A stretch of DNA of 64,000 bases from Hyphomicrobiales bacterium (GTDB taxonomy: Bacteria > Pseudomonadota > Alphaproteobacteria > Rhizobiales > Rhizobiaceae), in contig UCGV01000001.1 of NCBI GenBank assembly GCA_900471925.1, positions 285,648-349,647 on the forward strand, in the 5' to 3' direction. The position numbers and the translations under genes are program-made. The notes beneath the pieces were generated by a model. The model was not told where the DNA came from. It did no database searches and saw nothing but the letters and a program-made list of their open reading frames with translations. Positions 62,408-64,000 of the stretch are shown here, one piece after another (the stretch's first letter is position 1; each line of letters starts with the position of its first letter).

Positions 62408-63352
62408 ATGAAGCTCGTCGGCTTTTTCAATCGCGACGGCGGTACCTTCAGAACGACAGACATGCAGGCTTACGAGAGGCGGGCGGAAGAGGTCTTCCGC
62501 GAAGCCGGCCATGATTTCGAGGCCATCGTCTTCTCCGGCAACGAGATTGTTCCTGCCATGGAGCGGGCAGCCCGGCGTGACGATATCGACGGCATCGTCG
62601 CCGGCGGCGGTGACGGCACCATTTCAGCGGCGGCCTCAATCGCCTGGAAAAACGGGGTGGCACTGGGTGTCGTGCCTGCCGGTACGATGAACCTTTTTGC
62701 GCGCTCGCTGAAAGTGCCGCTCGATATCTGGCAGGCGCTCGACGTGCTGGCTTTCGGAGAACTCGACAATGTCGATATCGCCAGCGCCAATGGCAGGCCC
62801 TTCATCCACCAGTTTTCCGCCGGCCTGCATGCGCGCATGGTGCGCTATCGCAATTCCTACAGTTACCGTTCGCGCTTGGGAAAGATGCGCGCCAGCACCC
62901 GAGCGGCTCTCGGCGTCGTCTTTAACCCGCCGGAATTCGAAGTTTCCTTCGAGGCGGCGGGCATGAGGGAGACGCGCCGTGTTTCGGCGATCTCGGTCTC
63001 CAACAATCCCTTCGGCGAAAACGCACTGCTCTACGCCGACGACCTGCGCAGCGGCGAACTCGGCTTCTACACGGCAAAGCCGCTGAAGCCGCTAGGCGTG
63101 GCGCGCCTCGCGATCGATATGCTGCGCGGCAAGTTCCGCGAAAATGATGCCGTCATGGTCATGCATCCGGCCGAAGTCTATCTGCATTTCCCGAAGCTGC
63201 GGGCCAAGGCGAATTGCGTCATGGACGGCGAGCTTCTGCCGCTGGAGCGCGACATAACGGTGAAGCTGCATCCCGGCGAATTGAAGGTGCTGGTCAAACA
63301 GGGGCTGGCCGTCCAGGAGGGCGAACGGGAGCGCCGCGAACCGGCAGCGTAA
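62408..63352 (+). CDS. Diacylglycerol kinase-like lipid kinase
   Basis: A 314-residue DagK/sphingosine-kinase fold protein. The nucleotide-binding motif GIVAGGGDGTISAAAS is near residue 62. LGVVPAGTMNLFARSLKVP and FIHQFSAGLHARMVR are the following family blocks, and the C-terminal domain ends VMDGELLPLERDITVKLHPG. ATG 62408 follows AAAAGG and is chosen over earlier in-frame starts. Likely phosphorylates a diacylglycerol-type lipid in the inner membrane. Monocistronic. Confidence 0.92.
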   Translation: MKLVGFFNRDGGTFRTTDMQAYERRAEEVFREAGHDFEAIVFSGNEIVPAMERAARRDDIDGIVAGGGDGTISAAASIAWKNGVALGVVPAGTMNLFARSLKVPLDIWQALDVLAFGELDNVDIASANGRPFIHQFSAGLHARMVRYRNSYSYRSRLGKMRASTRAALGVVFNPPEFEVSFEAAGMRETRRVSAISVSNNPFGENALLYADDLRSGELGFYTAKPLKPLGVARLAIDMLRGKFRENDAVMVMHPAEVYLHFPKLRAKANCVMDGELLPLERDITVKLHPGELKVLVKQGLAVQEGERERREPAA

Positions 63353-63426
63353 CGCCCTGAAATCTCGGAAAAAACTGTGCGGTAGCTTCGCGAAAGCAGC
63401 ACGTGAAGCGAATCTGAAAGGCCGCT

Positions 63427-64000
63427 TCAGAAGGCCGCGGACCGCCTTGCCCTGAACAGCATCAATGCACTTTCAGCATCATCCAGATTTGCCTCGTCGC
63501 CGAAGACGCACGTCTGGTTGCGCCCCTTTATCTTGGCGCAATAGAGTGCCTGGTCTGCCGATGCGATGAGCTGGCGCCAGCCGGTGGCACCACATTTGCC
63601 GGCGGCGACGCCGATGCTGACAGTAATCGACAGGTCGGTGCCGGCTTCTGTGTCGCGAATGACATGCGCCTGAATACGGTTGCGGAGTTCGTCGGCAAAA
63701 GCCGCGCTGTCCTCGATATCGGCACTGGAAACGAGAACGGCGAATTCCTCGCCGCCGAAGCGCGCGACGATATCACTCGGGCGCATTGCATCCTGCAGCA
63801 GCGACGCCATTTCGATCAGCACCGTATCGCCGGTCAGATGGCCGTAGGTATCGTTGACGGCCTTGAAATGATCGATGTCGATCAGCATCAGGCAGGCACC
63901 CTCTTCATGCTCGGCGGACGTGTTGCCGAAACCTTCCAGCGCCCGGCGGTTCCATACGCCGGTCAGTCCGTCCTTTTCTGCCTGCATCTTCAGGCGAGCC
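63427..64000 (-). CDS. Diguanylate cyclase GGDEF domain protein (N-terminus beyond window)
   Basis: The 191 visible codons are the C-terminal GGDEF domain and its linker. The frame runs on past base 64000, and the ATG at 63985-63987 lies inside the conserved linker (ARLKMQAEKDGLTGVWNRRA), so the true start is outside. The catalytic site is RFGGEEFAVL, and an inhibitory I-site RPSD lies five residues before it, so product inhibition by c-di-GMP is expected. Unknown sensor part is off the window. It converges with the lipid kinase gene. Confidence 0.92.
   Translation of the reverse strand, partial: ARLKMQAEKDGLTGVWNRRALEGFGNTSAEHEEGACLMLIDIDHFKAVNDTYGHLTGDTVLIEMASLLQDAMRPSDIVARFGGEEFAVLVSSADIEDSAAFADELRNRIQAHVIRDTEAGTDLSITVSIGVAAGKCGATGWRQLIASADQALYCAKIKGRNQTCVFGDEANLDDAESALMLFRARRSAAF

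Noticed and set aside
1..64000. tRNA, rRNA, CRISPR array, IS elements or prophage
   Set aside because: None was recognised by eye: no repeat-spacer pattern, no transposase motif, no tRNA cloverleaf. A tRNA or small RNA could still be missed without a covariance search.

Overview
The window looks like a chromosomal segment of a Rhizobium/Agrobacterium-type alphaproteobacterium. Codon use is GC-rich throughout. The rhizobial hallmarks are a FeuNPQ-type regulatory operon, a cycHJKL (ccmIEFH) cytochrome c maturation operon, a degP / two-component / glnE block facing a PleC-like kinase, many four-base ATGA gene overlaps, and HxlR-, Lrp- and ArsR-controlled accessory operons. I saw no rRNA, tRNA, CRISPR array, insertion sequence or prophage.

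Left end (1-9250): a complete-looking Nit1C (nitrilase / cyanide-assimilation) operon on the minus strand. In transcription order it is nitB (DsrE-like), nitrilase nitC, radical SAM, GNAT, AIR-synthase-like, glycosyltransferase, a small MSMEG_0570-type protein, and a flavoprotein cut by the window edge. Divergent from it is a MocR-type (GntR + aminotransferase fold) regulator. The divergent region holds direct repeats and an 18-base word that recurs, at 16 of 18 positions, as part of a perfect 20-bp palindrome before the next gene, a DUF983 membrane protein. This suggests one regulon joining the Nit1C operon, the regulator and DUF983, and I consider it the most interesting feature of the window.

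9250-13900: a TetR regulator with a DUF1348 protein and a clear operator, a 44-residue small protein, a GH19-like lysozyme/chitinase, a Dabb protein and an MFS transporter. 13900-32150: the core chromosome block, with feuNPQ, an outer membrane lipoprotein, the ccmIEFH operon, an ArsR/SRPBCC/VOC/DoxX operon, a DegP-type protease, a second two-component pair, glnE, and a PleC-like kinase convergent with glnE.

32350-49150: pepN, a soluble chemotaxis-type receptor with inverted domain order, a DMT exporter, an unrecognised 290-residue protein, two small proteins, a family-4-like uracil-DNA glycosylase lacking two iron-sulfur ligands, and a YegD-like Hsp70. Then come three resistance-type functions in a row: a class D beta-lactamase, an RND pump with its adaptor, and an APH-fold kinase. 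An SDR protein lacking the catalytic tyrosine closes the stretch.

49400-64000: ETF-ubiquinone oxidoreductase behind a LiuR/MerR-like site, an L,D-transpeptidase lipoprotein, a small exported protein, a divergent DMT exporter/Lrp pair, a Fec-type iron-siderophore ABC importer, MgtE with a hairpin over its ribosome binding site, a quinone-oxidoreductase/HxlR pair, an MFS efflux protein, a DAG-kinase-like lipid kinase, and a GGDEF protein cut by the right edge.
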